Source of the DNA: Alphaproteobacteria bacterium
GTDB taxonomy: Bacteria > Pseudomonadota > Alphaproteobacteria > UBA8366 > Aestuariispiraceae
Length of the DNA: 64,000 nucleotides
Reading direction: 5' to 3'
Assembly (NCBI GenBank): GCA_030065235.1
Contig: JASJDC010000005.1
Coordinates: 1-64,000 of the forward strand
Shown here: positions 10,014 through 18,900 of the stretch, one piece after another
Numbering within the stretch: the first letter of the stretch is position 1
Layout: every line of letters starts with the position of its first letter
Program-made: the position numbers and the translations under genes
Notes under the pieces: generated by a model
Databases searched by the model: none
What the model was told of the DNA's origin: nothing
Seen by the model: only the letters and a program-made list of their open reading frames with translations

Positions 10014-11201
10014 ATGATGGAGAAGAAACCGAGCAAGCCGAAGACCGACCCCGCCGCCGATGCGCCGGCGGAGACCCCATCCATCGAGATCACGACCTCG
10101 CGCCAGGCCTTGTCCTGGATGGCGGAGCAAAAACTCAGTCTGGCGGTGACGACCTATCAGGTCGGCAAGGTCCTGCTGCTGGGCGTCGGGCCGGAGGGCA
10201 GGCTGTCGGTGTTCGAACGTACGCTAGACCGCTGCATGGGCATGGCGGCTTCCGGCGACAGTCTCTACATCTCGACGCTGTGGCAGCTCTGGCGCTTCGA
10301 GAACACGCTGGCCCCGGGTCAAAGCGCAAACGGCTACGACCGGGTCTATACGCCGCAGGTCGGCTTCGTCACCGGCGATCTCGACATCCACGATCTTGGC
10401 ATCGACGGCGCGGGACGGTTGGTCTTCGTCAACACGTTGTTCTCTTGTCTCGCCCGGACCAGCGAGACGCATTCCTTCGAGCCGATCTGGAAGCCGCCTT
10501 TCATCAGCAAACTGGCGGCGGAGGATCGCTGCCACATGAACGGGCTGGCGATGCGCGACGGCGCGCCGGCCTTCGTCACCGGCGTGGCGGAGAGCGACAG
10601 CGCCGACGGCTGGCGCGAACATCGCCGCGACGGCGGCTTCGTGATGGATGTCGCGAGCGGCGAGACGGTGGCGGGCGGCCTGTCGATGCCGCATTCGCCG
10701 CGCTGGCATGACGGCAAGCTCTGGCTGCTCAACGCCGGGACCGGCGAGTTCGGGCATGTCGACCTGGAGGCGGGTCGGTTCGAGCCGCTCTGCTTCTGCC
10801 CCGGCTTCCTGCGCGGCCTATCCTTTATCGGCGACTACGCCGTGGTCGGCCTGTCGTTGCCACGCGACAACCGCACCTTCACGGGGCTTGCCTTGCAGGA
10901 GACGCTCGAAGCCAAGAAGGCCGAACCCCGCTGCGCCATCCATGTCATCGACCTGCGCAGCGGCGATGCAGTCCATTGGATCCGTTTTGAAGGGGTCTTC
11001 GCCGAGCTCTACGACGTCGTCTGCCTCCCCGACGCCCAACGCCCCAGCATGATCGGCTTCAAAACCGACGAAGTCCGCCGGGTCCTCTCTATCGCTGACA
11101 CCAGCGCTGGATCTTCACCCGGCTTAGGTTCGGACGACCCGCCAGCCACCTTTGCGGAACAGGTCGCCAAACTGGCTAACCGCGCTCGAACGCAACACTG
11201 A
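10014..11201 (+). CDS. TIGR03032-like conserved protein of unknown function
   Basis: 395 residues. The segment WMAEQKLSLAVTTYQVGKVLLLG...VFERTLDRCMGMA...LWRFEN matches the conserved opening of the TIGR03032 family, whose function is unknown. Repeated short beta-rich segments suggest a propeller-like fold (inference). There is no signal peptide or membrane segment. Family members often occur near tetratricopeptide, glycosyltransferase or secretion genes. Here the gene follows the type I secretion operon after 101 bases, so a link to the surface protein is possible but unproven. The start at the ATG-ATG pair is preceded by GGGA. Confidence 0.75.
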   Translation: MMEKKPSKPKTDPAADAPAETPSIEITTSRQALSWMAEQKLSLAVTTYQVGKVLLLGVGPEGRLSVFERTLDRCMGMAASGDSLYISTLWQLWRFENTLAPGQSANGYDRVYTPQVGFVTGDLDIHDLGIDGAGRLVFVNTLFSCLARTSETHSFEPIWKPPFISKLAAEDRCHMNGLAMRDGAPAFVTGVAESDSADGWREHRRDGGFVMDVASGETVAGGLSMPHSPRWHDGKLWLLNAGTGEFGHVDLEAGRFEPLCFCPGFLRGLSFIGDYAVVGLSLPRDNRTFTGLALQETLEAKKAEPRCAIHVIDLRSGDAVHWIRFEGVFAELYDVVCLPDAQRPSMIGFKTDEVRRVLSIADTSAGSSPGLGSDDPPATFAEQVAKLANRARTQH

Positions 11202-11282
11202 TTGCGCCGTTGTTCTGTGAGCTGTCTTGACCTGCCCCCGTTGCGTCCACGTCCATAAGTAAGCTCGGTTCAGGTTTTGGCC

Positions 11283-11918
11283 TCACAACGCGCTGGCGAC
11301 CAAGGCTGCGGCGCGGACGCCGTCGATGAGCCTCACCTGCGTACGGCCATTTGCGCGCTCGGCGATATCGACCATGCCGCCGCACCCGAGAACCACACTT
11401 TGCACCGAGTCCTCGCGCTCGGCGGCGACGATTTCGTCAATCACGCGCTCGGCGGCGTTGTCGGGGTCGTTTTCCAGGGCGAGTACGGGGACGTCGCTGG
11501 CGCGAACGCGCGCAAGGTGGCCGGCCAAACCGTAGGCCTCGATGTTTTCCTCTAAAATAGGCGCCGATTGGGGGAGGGTCGTCACAACGGAAAAGCGCGC
11601 GCCCGCCATCGCCGCCATATGATAGGCGGCTTGCCCTATTCCGATCACAGGACAGGACGCACGCTGGCGCGCCTCCGGCAATCCGGTGTCGTCGAAACAG
11701 GCGATGATCACAGCCGACGCCCCGGCGTGGGACGCCTCTTCGACCAAGTCCAACAAAGGCGGCGTCGCCGCTGCGCCGTCTTCGCGCCCTTGGATCGCCG
11801 GCGGTCCTTGTTCCGACGTCCAACCTTCGAAGCGCGCCTGTGGAACTGTGTCGATCGCGGTTTGCACCATCGCGTCGGTCATGGACTGCGTGCTGTTCGG
11901 GTTGATCAGGATGATCAT
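11283..11918 (-). CDS. Asp/Glu/hydantoin racemase family protein
   Basis: 211 residues starting MIILINPNS, the usual opening of this family. Two catalytic-type cysteines are visible, in IIACFDDTGL and VVLGCGGM, as expected for a two-base racemase. The start overlaps the stop of the upstream permease as ATGA, so it is the last gene of the ABC importer operon and probably translationally coupled to it. The family includes aspartate, glutamate, hydantoin and allantoin racemases and arylmalonate decarboxylases. The true substrate is not visible, but it is likely the imported compound or a product of it. Confidence 0.82.
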   Translation of the reverse strand: MIILINPNSTQSMTDAMVQTAIDTVPQARFEGWTSEQGPPAIQGREDGAAATPPLLDLVEEASHAGASAVIIACFDDTGLPEARQRASCPVIGIGQAAYHMAAMAGARFSVVTTLPQSAPILEENIEAYGLAGHLARVRASDVPVLALENDPDNAAERVIDEIVAAEREDSVQSVVLGCGGMVDIAERANGRTQVRLIDGVRAAALVASAL

Positions 11919-12754
11919 ACCATGCCCTTGCCGGCGTCGGATCCGGCGCGCGCCTTTCTTTTCGAACTCCACCAGACGATGCAGAGAAACAGGAGAATGA
12001 TGATCAGAGAAAAGCCCGTCGTGAGCGTGCCCAATGCGTATAGAACGGGCGTCGTCACGTTGGTGGTCATACCGAAGATTTCCAGCGGCAGCGTGTTATA
12101 GCTTCCCGCCGTCAACAGAGTGCGGGCGAACTCGTCATAGCTGAGCGTGAAGCCGAACAGCGCGACGCCGACCAGCGATGGCGCAATGATTGGAAGGACG
12201 ACATGGCGCAGGGTTTGCCACGGGCTGGCGCCTAGATCGCGCGCGGCTTCTTCGTAGCTTTTGTCGAACCGGTTGAAGACGGCGAACATGATCAGGAGGC
12301 CGAATGGCAGCGTCCATGTCAGTTGAGCGCCGAAGCCGGACGTCGACCAGTGAACGTCGAGCCCGCTTTGCGAAAACATCAGGCCGACGCCGAGCGAGAT
12401 CAGAATGGACGGGATAACCAGCGACGTGATGACCAAGTAGAAGAGCACGGACGAACCGGGAAACCTTTTTCGGAAGGCGAGTCCGCCCATGACAGAAACG
12501 ACAACCGTCGTCACCATCACAATCAGCCCCAAACCGAAACTGCGCCGGAAACTGCCCCAGATATCGCCGACGGCCTGTTCTTCAAACAGATCGCGAAACC
12601 AGTGCAAAGACACGCCTTGCATGGGAAATGTCAGCCCGCCGCCGGGTCCTTGAAACGACAGTATGCCGATGGTGATCGTCGGCCCGTATAGGAACGCCAG
12701 GAACAGGCAAAAAAACACAGCCAGGACATAGAAGGATCGTGGGCGCGGCTCCAT
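11915..12754 (-). CDS. ABC transporter permease, PotC-like
   Basis: 279 residues with about six membrane segments and the EAA loop typical of importer permeases (EEAARDLGASPWQTLRHVVLPIIAPS). It resembles the PotC/YdcV class that takes up polyamines and related cations. The start ATG at 12754 has AAGGAGCT upstream and lies two bases after the stop of the other permease. A longer in-frame extension upstream overlaps that permease and is not plausible. It would pair with the preceding permease as a heterodimer powered by the PotA-like ATPase. Confidence 0.88.
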   Translation of the reverse strand: MEPRPRSFYVLAVFFCLFLAFLYGPTITIGILSFQGPGGGLTFPMQGVSLHWFRDLFEEQAVGDIWGSFRRSFGLGLIVMVTTVVVSVMGGLAFRKRFPGSSVLFYLVITSLVIPSILISLGVGLMFSQSGLDVHWSTSGFGAQLTWTLPFGLLIMFAVFNRFDKSYEEAARDLGASPWQTLRHVVLPIIAPSLVGVALFGFTLSYDEFARTLLTAGSYNTLPLEIFGMTTNVTTPVLYALGTLTTGFSLIIILLFLCIVWWSSKRKARAGSDAGKGMV

Positions 12755-12756
12755 CG

Positions 12757-13620
12757 TTACAGCTCCTTCCTGATATCGACAAACCGCAGCAACAGACCGA
12801 TCACGATCAGCACGGTGAGCAGCAGGACCACGGCGGTCGCGGCGGCGGAGGGGTAGGCCAGCAAGGCGATGTCGTTTGAGATCAATCGGCCGACATTCGC
12901 CGACTGGCTGCCGGACATGAATCGCACCGTGATGAAGTCGCCCATCACCAGCGTGACGACGAAAATCGTACCGATCATGATGCCGGGCTTCGTCAGCGGT
13001 ATGATCACATTCCACAGGATCTGCGCGCCTGAGGCGCCGGCGTCCCGCGCGGCTTCGATCAAGGACTTATCGATCCGCATCATCGTGTTGAAGATCGGCA
13101 CGACCATGAACAGCGTGTATAGGTGAACGAAAGCGAGGATCACCGCGAAGTCGCTGAAGAGCAGCCATTCGAGCGGTTCGTCCACGACGCCCATTGAGAT
13201 GAGCGTGCTATTCGCGATGCCGTTCCTCCCCAGGAAAGGAATCCAGCTGATCATGCGAATGATGTTCGACGTCCAGAACGGAATGGTGCACAGCAGGAAA
13301 AGCGCGATCTGCCAGGTCAGCGTACGGACGTGAAAGGCGAGGAAATAGGCGATCGTGAACCCGATGACCAAAGTGCAGGCCCAGGTGGTGATCGCATATT
13401 GGAACGTGTTGAGGAAAACGCTGTAGGTGACCGAAGACCCGAACAGGAACTCATAATTCTCCCATACGAATGCGGGAATGATGGAAAACTCCGTCGCCCG
13501 CCAGAAACTGACGACGACGATCACCACGATCGGAATGACCAGGAAGAGCGCAAGCACCAACGTCAGCGGCGCCGCCAACAGCCACCCGCTGAGCGTTTTG
13601 TTCTGAAGGAGCTTTTCCAT
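12757..13620 (-). CDS. ABC transporter permease, PotB-like
   Basis: 287 residues starting MEKLLQNKTLSGWLL. There are six predicted membrane segments and an EAA loop (LIEAARDAGASGAQILWNVIIPLTKPG). The PotB/YdcU class is the usual first permease of this operon type. It lies 52 bases after the binding-protein gene, across a strong stem-loop, and two bases before the second permease. The short start is chosen because the upstream extension (which opens MSSPHRSAI...) is basic, lacks a membrane signal and runs through the stem-loop. Confidence 0.88.
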   Translation of the reverse strand: MEKLLQNKTLSGWLLAAPLTLVLALFLVIPIVVIVVVSFWRATEFSIIPAFVWENYEFLFGSSVTYSVFLNTFQYAITTWACTLVIGFTIAYFLAFHVRTLTWQIALFLLCTIPFWTSNIIRMISWIPFLGRNGIANSTLISMGVVDEPLEWLLFSDFAVILAFVHLYTLFMVVPIFNTMMRIDKSLIEAARDAGASGAQILWNVIIPLTKPGIMIGTIFVVTLVMGDFITVRFMSGSQSANVGRLISNDIALLAYPSAAATAVVLLLTVLIVIGLLLRFVDIRKEL

Positions 13621-13637
13621 GGTTTTCCCGGAATGAA

Positions 13638-13665
13638 AGAGGGGGCGCAACGATACGCCCCCTCT
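13638..13665 (-). promoter_or_regulatory. Intercistronic stem-loop after the binding-protein gene
   Basis: AGAGGGGGCG and CGCCCCCTCT form a perfect 10-bp inverted repeat with an 8-base loop, just after the stop of the substrate-binding gene. No U run follows in the direction of transcription. It therefore looks like the mRNA-stabilising or partly attenuating hairpin often found between binding protein and permease genes, which lets the binding protein be made in excess. Confidence 0.7.
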
Positions 13666-13672
13666 GATCACA

Positions 13673-14932
13673 CTAGGCCGCGATAAACTCGTTCCATTTG
13701 CGGACCATATATTGGTTTTCATCCATGACCGCGTTCCAGCAGGCGACCGATCCCATGCGCTCGAAGAAGGATCCGCCATCACGCGTTTCGCCTGTTTGCG
13801 CAAGCGGATCGCCGAACGGTGAGGTGATGACATCGGTGGCCGGCTTGCCTTCGAACCAATAGCCCCACTCGTTCTCGCTCATGAAATTCTTAGAGGTCTC
13901 CGGCACGGCGGAGTAGTATCCTTGGCGCATCAGGAATCCGCCGACCCAGCCATCCAGATACCAGTTAATGTACTCGTAGGCCGCATCGCGTTCCAGACCG
14001 GTCAGCGCCGCCGACAATCCGATGCCGCCGCCCCAGCTACGATATCCTTCTTCCAACGGCTGATAGACGCAGGGGATGCCGCGTGACTTCACGGCGGTGA
14101 TGGCGGGCGACCACATGGACTGGATCACGACCTCGCCGGACGCCATCAGATTGACGCTCTCGTCAAAGGTCTTCCAGAAGGCGCGGAACTGACCGTTCTT
14201 CTTGGCTTCGGTAAAGATGCCGATGGTCAGGTCGATCTCTTCGCGGGTCATGTTGCCTTTATCGGGATAGGTGTATTCGCCCATCGATTCGACAACCATC
14301 GCCATGTCCATAATGCCGATGGACGAGATGTCCAGGATGGAGGCCTTGCCCTTGAATTCCGGATTGAGCAGTTCGGACCAATTGCCAATCGGCCGGCCGA
14401 TCAGGTCGGGCCGGATGCCCAATGTATCGGCGTTGTAGATCGTTGGGATCAGGGTCATCCAACCGGACTCTTCCGCCACGAAGTCTTTTCCGTCGGGGCC
14501 AGAGGTGAAGCCCACCGTATGAGGGGCGGTCCCCTGTGCGATAACGCTTTCCGGCGTCAGCTTTCCGTTGCGGAAAATCCCGACAATCTTGTCGTAGTTT
14601 TTGATCTTGGATGTGTCCATCGGCTGCAGATTGCCGGTCGGCCAGACTTTCTTGCAGATCCAATACTCGATGTCGGCGATATCGAAGCTGTTGGGCTGTG
14701 TCGCCGCGCGCTGTGTGACGCTGTCCGAATCCAGGGCCGTCATCTCCAGAGTGAAGCCAAGGTCCTCCTTCACCTTTTGCGCGACTTCGTTCAGGTTTGA
14801 AACGCCGGTGCCGAATTGGCGCAGGGTCACGTCCTTGATGTTCTGGGCCCAGACCGTCGGGGCGCCGATCGTGGCGCCCGCCGCAAGCGCCGCGCCGCCT
14901 TTGAGTACAGCTCTCCTGTTCAATTTCGTCAT
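13673..14932 (-). CDS. Periplasmic substrate-binding protein of ABC importer, PotD-like, Tat signal
   Basis: 419 residues. The N terminus MTKLNRRAVLKGGAALAAG...APTVWAQ is a twin-arginine-type signal peptide. The rest resembles the extracellular solute-binding family 1 (PotD/spermidine-putrescine-type), for example WSELLNPEFKGKASILD. It delivers ligand to the two permeases encoded downstream. The start follows the ATPase stop by one base and has AAGGAGAAG upstream. The ligand is not evident. A polyamine, amino acid or related amine is the family expectation. Confidence 0.87.
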   Translation of the reverse strand: MTKLNRRAVLKGGAALAAGATIGAPTVWAQNIKDVTLRQFGTGVSNLNEVAQKVKEDLGFTLEMTALDSDSVTQRAATQPNSFDIADIEYWICKKVWPTGNLQPMDTSKIKNYDKIVGIFRNGKLTPESVIAQGTAPHTVGFTSGPDGKDFVAEESGWMTLIPTIYNADTLGIRPDLIGRPIGNWSELLNPEFKGKASILDISSIGIMDMAMVVESMGEYTYPDKGNMTREEIDLTIGIFTEAKKNGQFRAFWKTFDESVNLMASGEVVIQSMWSPAITAVKSRGIPCVYQPLEEGYRSWGGGIGLSAALTGLERDAAYEYINWYLDGWVGGFLMRQGYYSAVPETSKNFMSENEWGYWFEGKPATDVITSPFGDPLAQTGETRDGGSFFERMGSVACWNAVMDENQYMVRKWNEFIAA

Positions 14933-14933
14933 C

Positions 14934-15947
14934 TTAGTCTTCTCCTTCGTGAGGGTGTGATTGAGGCGCCAGCTTGTGAAGATCGTTTTGCTCCCAGATC
15001 AGACCGACGCGATCGCCTGGGTTGTAAGGGTGTTGGAAGAAGAGCTGATCCGCCAAGAGCGCGGTCAAGGATTGGTCGTTCACGGCGGAGGCTGTGACGG
15101 CGACATAAGCGCCCTGATATTCGACCGCTGTGACGGTCGCTTCCAGTTTTCCGGCGTCCGCGGTCGTCAGTCCGATCGCGTCCGATCGCACTGCGAAATG
15201 TCCGTCCGGCAAAGCCAAAACGTTATGGCCGCCGATGAAGCGCGCGACGAATTCGGTCTTGGGCGCGTTGAAGACGTCGCGCGCCGGGCCGGCCTGTTCA
15301 ATCACGGCGTTGTTCATCACAACGATTTCATCGGCGAGCGCCAAGGCCTCGTCTTGACCGTGCGTAACGTGAATAAAGCTGATCGCCAGTTCGCGTTGCA
15401 GTTTTTTCAATTCTGTGCGCATGCGGACCCGAAGAAATGGGTCTAAGGCGGATAGCGGTTCATCCAGCAAGAGAATCTGCGGCCGTGTGATGAGGGCGCG
15501 CGCCAGGGCGGCGCGTTGTTGTTGCCCGCCCGACAATTGATCGGGCGTTCGGTCGCTCAGCGCGGAAAGATCCACCAATTCCAGCATTTCGCCGGCGGCG
15601 GCCCTGCGCGCGCTGCGTTCGACGCCGTTCATCTTCAGACTGAAGGCGACATTGTCGATCACCGACAAATGCGGGAACAGCGCATAATTCTGAAACATCA
15701 TCGCGGTGCCGCGCTTGGCCGGCGGCATGGCGGAGATGTCTTTTCCGCCCAGAATGATCGCCCCATCCGAGACGGTTTCATGCCCCGCAATCATTCGAAG
15801 CGTCGAGGTTTTTCCGCAGCCCGATGGGCCCAACAGGCAGGTATACGCGCCGGATTGAAAGCGATGGTCAATGGAGTCGACCGCGATGGTGGCGCCGTAG
15901 CGCTTTGTCACGCAGACCAGTTCGAGCTCGTTGACCGCCTTGCTCAT
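14934..15947 (-). CDS. ABC transporter ATP-binding protein, PotA-like
   Basis: 337 residues. Walker A GPSGCGKTS, Q-loop FQNYALFPH, signature LSGGQQQR, Walker B ILLLDEPLSALD and switch VTHGQDEAL are all intact. The last 100 or so residues form a TOBE-type regulatory domain. It is the first gene of a five-gene operon (ATPase, binding protein, two permeases, racemase). GGAGG sits just before the ATG at 15947. It is divergent from a GntR/FCD regulator that probably controls the operon. Confidence 0.92.
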   Translation of the reverse strand: MSKAVNELELVCVTKRYGATIAVDSIDHRFQSGAYTCLLGPSGCGKTSTLRMIAGHETVSDGAIILGGKDISAMPPAKRGTAMMFQNYALFPHLSVIDNVAFSLKMNGVERSARRAAAGEMLELVDLSALSDRTPDQLSGGQQQRAALARALITRPQILLLDEPLSALDPFLRVRMRTELKKLQRELAISFIHVTHGQDEALALADEIVVMNNAVIEQAGPARDVFNAPKTEFVARFIGGHNVLALPDGHFAVRSDAIGLTTADAGKLEATVTAVEYQGAYVAVTASAVNDQSLTALLADQLFFQHPYNPGDRVGLIWEQNDLHKLAPQSHPHEGED

Positions 15948-16090
15948 TCAGCCTCCGATAAGTTGGCCTGGCTGCGCTACAGCCACATCAACCGCACCGC
16001 AAAGCGGCCTCTCGCGGCTCTCAGATGCATGGCGACTCGTCATCCGAGGGTTATGAGAAGGTCTTGCTGCATTGCACCATTTTACACATG

Positions 16091-16102
16091 ATTGTATACA
16101 AT
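16091..16102. promoter_or_regulatory. Candidate GntR/FCD operator (perfect palindrome)
   Basis: ATTGTATACAAT is a perfect 12-bp palindrome in the 237-base gap between the divergent importer operon and the GntR-family regulator. Operators with a TGTATACA-like core are common for FCD-type GntR proteins. Its position suits autoregulation plus control of the importer. Binding is inferred. Confidence 0.5.
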
Positions 16103-16184
16103 GCAAATCCAGTTTGATCACAAATTGACGCGCCCAAGTCGGCGCAACTATGGTCCCTGACGCGCCCGATCCAGAGTCAAGGCA

Positions 16185-16892
16185 ATGCCGAACCAAAGCG
16201 ATGACGTTGCGAAGCCGGCCCAGAAGCCAACCTCGGACGAGGCGGTCGCGGATGCGATATCCTTGGCGATCCATGAGCATCGTCTGGCGCCGGGGACAAA
16301 GCTCGGCGAGGAAGAGCTCAGTGACGTATTTGGCGTGTCACGGACGGTTGTGCGCGCCGCGTTGCAGTCCTTGGCGCATTTGCATCTTGTCGATATTCAC
16401 CGAAACCGGGGCGCATTCGTCGCCAAACCTTCTCTCCGCATGGCGCGGGAAGTGTTCGAAGCCCGCGAATTGCTGGAGCCACGCACTGCGCGCGCCGCTG
16501 CGGAGAAAGCCAAATCGGCTGATATTGACGTGCTGAAACGGCATATCTCTGACGAGCATGCCGCGGTTGAAGTCGGCGACCAAGGGAGGGCGGTGCGCCT
16601 TTCCGGGCAATTCCATATCGAAATAGCGCGTATCGCCGATCAATTGACGGTTGCAGATTTTATCGAAGGTCTGATCGCCCGATCCTCTTTGATTATCGCG
16701 CTCTATTGGCGGCGTGAGAGCGCCCTGTGCGAAAGTTTTGCTCATCACGCCTTGGTCGAGGCTATCGCCGAGGGAGACGGTCAGAAAGCGGAGGAATTGA
16801 TGCGCAGCCATCTGGTCGACTTGCATTCAGCCCTTGATCTGCGGGACCGAACGGCGGCGCCCATGACTCTGAAAGACGCGCTGATCCCATGA
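16185..16892 (+). CDS. GntR-family transcriptional regulator with FCD domain
   Basis: 235 residues. The N-terminal winged helix (DAISLAIHEHRLAPGTKLGEEELSDVFGVSRTVVRAAL) is followed by an all-helical FCD ligand domain with metal-type residues spread through HISDEH, FHIEIA and FAHHALVEAI. It probably represses the divergent importer operon until the substrate or a metabolite binds. It overlaps the next gene by ATGA. Confidence 0.9.
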   Translation: MPNQSDDVAKPAQKPTSDEAVADAISLAIHEHRLAPGTKLGEEELSDVFGVSRTVVRAALQSLAHLHLVDIHRNRGAFVAKPSLRMAREVFEARELLEPRTARAAAEKAKSADIDVLKRHISDEHAAVEVGDQGRAVRLSGQFHIEIARIADQLTVADFIEGLIARSSLIIALYWRRESALCESFAHHALVEAIAEGDGQKAEELMRSHLVDLHSALDLRDRTAAPMTLKDALIP

Positions 16893-17710
16893 CGGTGCGT
16901 CCGATGACACAGGGCGATCTGGCGCTTGTCCTCGACTGGGCGGCGTCTGAGGGATGGAATCCCGGTATCGAGGACGCGGCCGCATTCTTTTCCGCCGACC
17001 CGACAGGGTTCTTTCTCAAGGAGGTGGGGTCGCGGCCCATGGCGGCGATTTCGGTTGTCAACCATAGCGACGAATTCGCCTTTCTCGGCCTATACATCTG
17101 TCACCCTGATTTTAGAAGTCAGGGCTATGGGATGGAGGTCTGGCGGGCCGGTATGCCCTATGCCGGAAATCGATGCGTTGGGCTTGATGGCGTGCCCGAC
17201 CAGCAATCGAACTATGCGCGGTCCGGATTTACGCATTTCGGCAAGACCGTCCGGTATCGCGGCGCTCTCGAAAGCGGCGGGCCGGGCGGTCCTGCGCCGG
17301 CGGACCGCAGCCTATTGGCGGCGGCGGATGCCGCCGCGACCGGCGTCAGCAGAAGCCGCTTCTCCGCATCCTGGTTCGCCGAGACCGATACGCGACGAAC
17401 GATCTGCTTGCCGGATACCGATCCCGCCGAAGCGTTTGCGACATTTCGCCAATGCCGGGAAGGCGTGAAAGTCGGACCCTTGTACGCAGACAACAAGGCG
17501 CAAATCGATGCGCTGCTGGCGAGCGCGCCAACGGCGCTCGGCGATGGGCCGCTCTTCATTGATGCGCCAGATGAATCCCCAGCGCTTTCGGAACTTCTGC
17601 TGGCGCGGGGTTTTGAGCCTGTCTTCGAAACCGCGCGTATGTATTTGGGAGAGCCGCCCGCCGCACGTCCGCCGCCATACTACGCTGTCGCGACGCTCGA
17701 ACTCGGGTAA
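16889..17710 (+). CDS. GNAT-family N-acetyltransferase
   Basis: 273 residues. The N-terminal half has the GNAT layout (VRPMTQGDLALVLDWAASEGWNPG..., then a Q-x-x-G-x-G-type CoA loop FRSQGYG). The C-terminal half (about residues 140-260) looks like the second domain seen in two-domain members of this family. The start overlaps the regulator stop as ATGA, so the two are co-transcribed. The acceptor is not visible. It may modify the compound imported by the divergent operon. Confidence 0.82.
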   Translation: MTVRPMTQGDLALVLDWAASEGWNPGIEDAAAFFSADPTGFFLKEVGSRPMAAISVVNHSDEFAFLGLYICHPDFRSQGYGMEVWRAGMPYAGNRCVGLDGVPDQQSNYARSGFTHFGKTVRYRGALESGGPGGPAPADRSLLAAADAAATGVSRSRFSASWFAETDTRRTICLPDTDPAEAFATFRQCREGVKVGPLYADNKAQIDALLASAPTALGDGPLFIDAPDESPALSELLLARGFEPVFETARMYLGEPPAARPPPYYAVATLELG

Positions 17711-17779
17711 GCGCGCCCTCTGGAGAGATTTGGGGTCTGCGACGATGAGCCAGTTCGGGCGATGCGTTTTCGGCCGCGC

Positions 17780-18637
17780 TTAGAATTTGCGGAAGAGCTT
17801 GGTTCGATCGAACATTTCCTCCAGCCCATTGATGCGCGCGCGCGTGGTGTTCCAGTGCCGTTCCTGCGCCTCGGCGATCACGATCTCACACATAAGCATT
17901 GTTGCTATATTGGAGTCCCAGGCGGACGGCGCCGCGATCTGGTTGGCGAAGGTGACGGCCGCCAGCTGCGAAATCGGCGACATCCACTGATCTGTAAAGA
18001 GGATAATCTCGGCGCCGCGCTCCCGTGCGACCTCAGCCAGCTTAAGCGTGATGTTTTCATAGCGCCGCACGTCAAAGATCACCACAACATCGCCGTGATC
18101 AAAGTCGAGCGCATAATGCGGCCAGACGTTCGAATTTGAGGTGATCTGTGTAACGCCGCGCCGGATCATCTGGAGATGCAGGAAGAAGTAACTCGCCAGC
18201 GTGCCGGTGATCCGACCGCCAACGACAAAAACGCCGCGCTCTTTGTCGCTGAGCATATCGCAAGCGCGGTCAAAGTCCTCCGGGTCAATCTTGGCCATCG
18301 ATTGACCGATATTATCGATCACCGCCTTGGTGAAGCGGTTCAGCAAATGGGCGTCCGGCGCGTCATCAACCCATTTCTCGCGCTTGGTAAGAGGGCTCGA
18401 GATCGTCTCGTCCAACTCCTCCCGTAGGCCGCGTTGGAATTCGGGATAGCCGGCGAACCCAAGCTTCTGCACCAAACGCGCCACCGTCGGTGTCGACACC
18501 GCCGCCGCCTCCGCAAGCGCTGTAATCGTGCCGAGGCCGGAGACGGGGTAGTTCCGCAAGATCACGTCACTCAACTGACGTTCGGCCCTTGTCAGGTCCT
18601 CTGTCTTGTCTTGCAGTCGTTCTGCGATGGTTTGCAT
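17780..18637 (-). CDS. MurR/RpiR-family transcriptional regulator
   Basis: 285 residues. An N-terminal HTH_6 domain (LTRAERQLSDVILRNYP...TPTVARLVQKLGFAGYPEF) is followed by a SIS sugar-isomerase-type domain at about residues 110-250 (FVVGGRITGTLASYFFLHLQ). It is divergent from the TRAP transporter operon and probably controls it. The ATG at 18637 is chosen because GGGGTG precedes it and the family normally starts just before the HTH. An upstream ATG would add 12 residues. Confidence 0.88.
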   Translation of the reverse strand: MQTIAERLQDKTEDLTRAERQLSDVILRNYPVSGLGTITALAEAAAVSTPTVARLVQKLGFAGYPEFQRGLREELDETISSPLTKREKWVDDAPDAHLLNRFTKAVIDNIGQSMAKIDPEDFDRACDMLSDKERGVFVVGGRITGTLASYFFLHLQMIRRGVTQITSNSNVWPHYALDFDHGDVVVIFDVRRYENITLKLAEVARERGAEIILFTDQWMSPISQLAAVTFANQIAAPSAWDSNIATMLMCEIVIAEAQERHWNTTRARINGLEEMFDRTKLFRKF

Positions 18638-18657
18638 GGTCACCCCGCCCGATCTGT

Positions 18658-18707
18658 CGATACGTATCGGCAATGGGCGTTTAGGTCAAAAATTATTCAC
18701 TATAGTG
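18658..18707. promoter_or_regulatory. Two candidate RpiR operators
   Basis: The gap between rpiR and dctQ contains two perfect palindromes 28 bases apart: CGATACGTATCG (18658-18669) and CACTATAGTG (18698-18707). Either could be the regulator site. The second lies in an A+T-rich stretch, as a promoter would. Assignment is inferred from position and symmetry only. Confidence 0.4.
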
Positions 18708-18900
18708 CAAGTTGAAGAGTTTTCTTCATCGACTTCTTGACAGACTGAGCCGCCATGAAGAAAGCTTTACCCATGCGGGGGGAGTCACAGGTGCAGCATC
18801 CAGCGAGAGACGTCGAGTTCGCCGCTCTGTTCACCGACCCGAAAGCCCAGCGCCCGCGCCGCCTCGTCTGCGCCCAACCCAAGGCGCGGGAAGCGGCGAG

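Noticed and set aside
18712-18900. N-terminal extension of dctQ
   Set aside because: The extra 63 residues are basic and proline-rich and overlie the control region. DctQ proteins start at MSLLRAY-like sequence.
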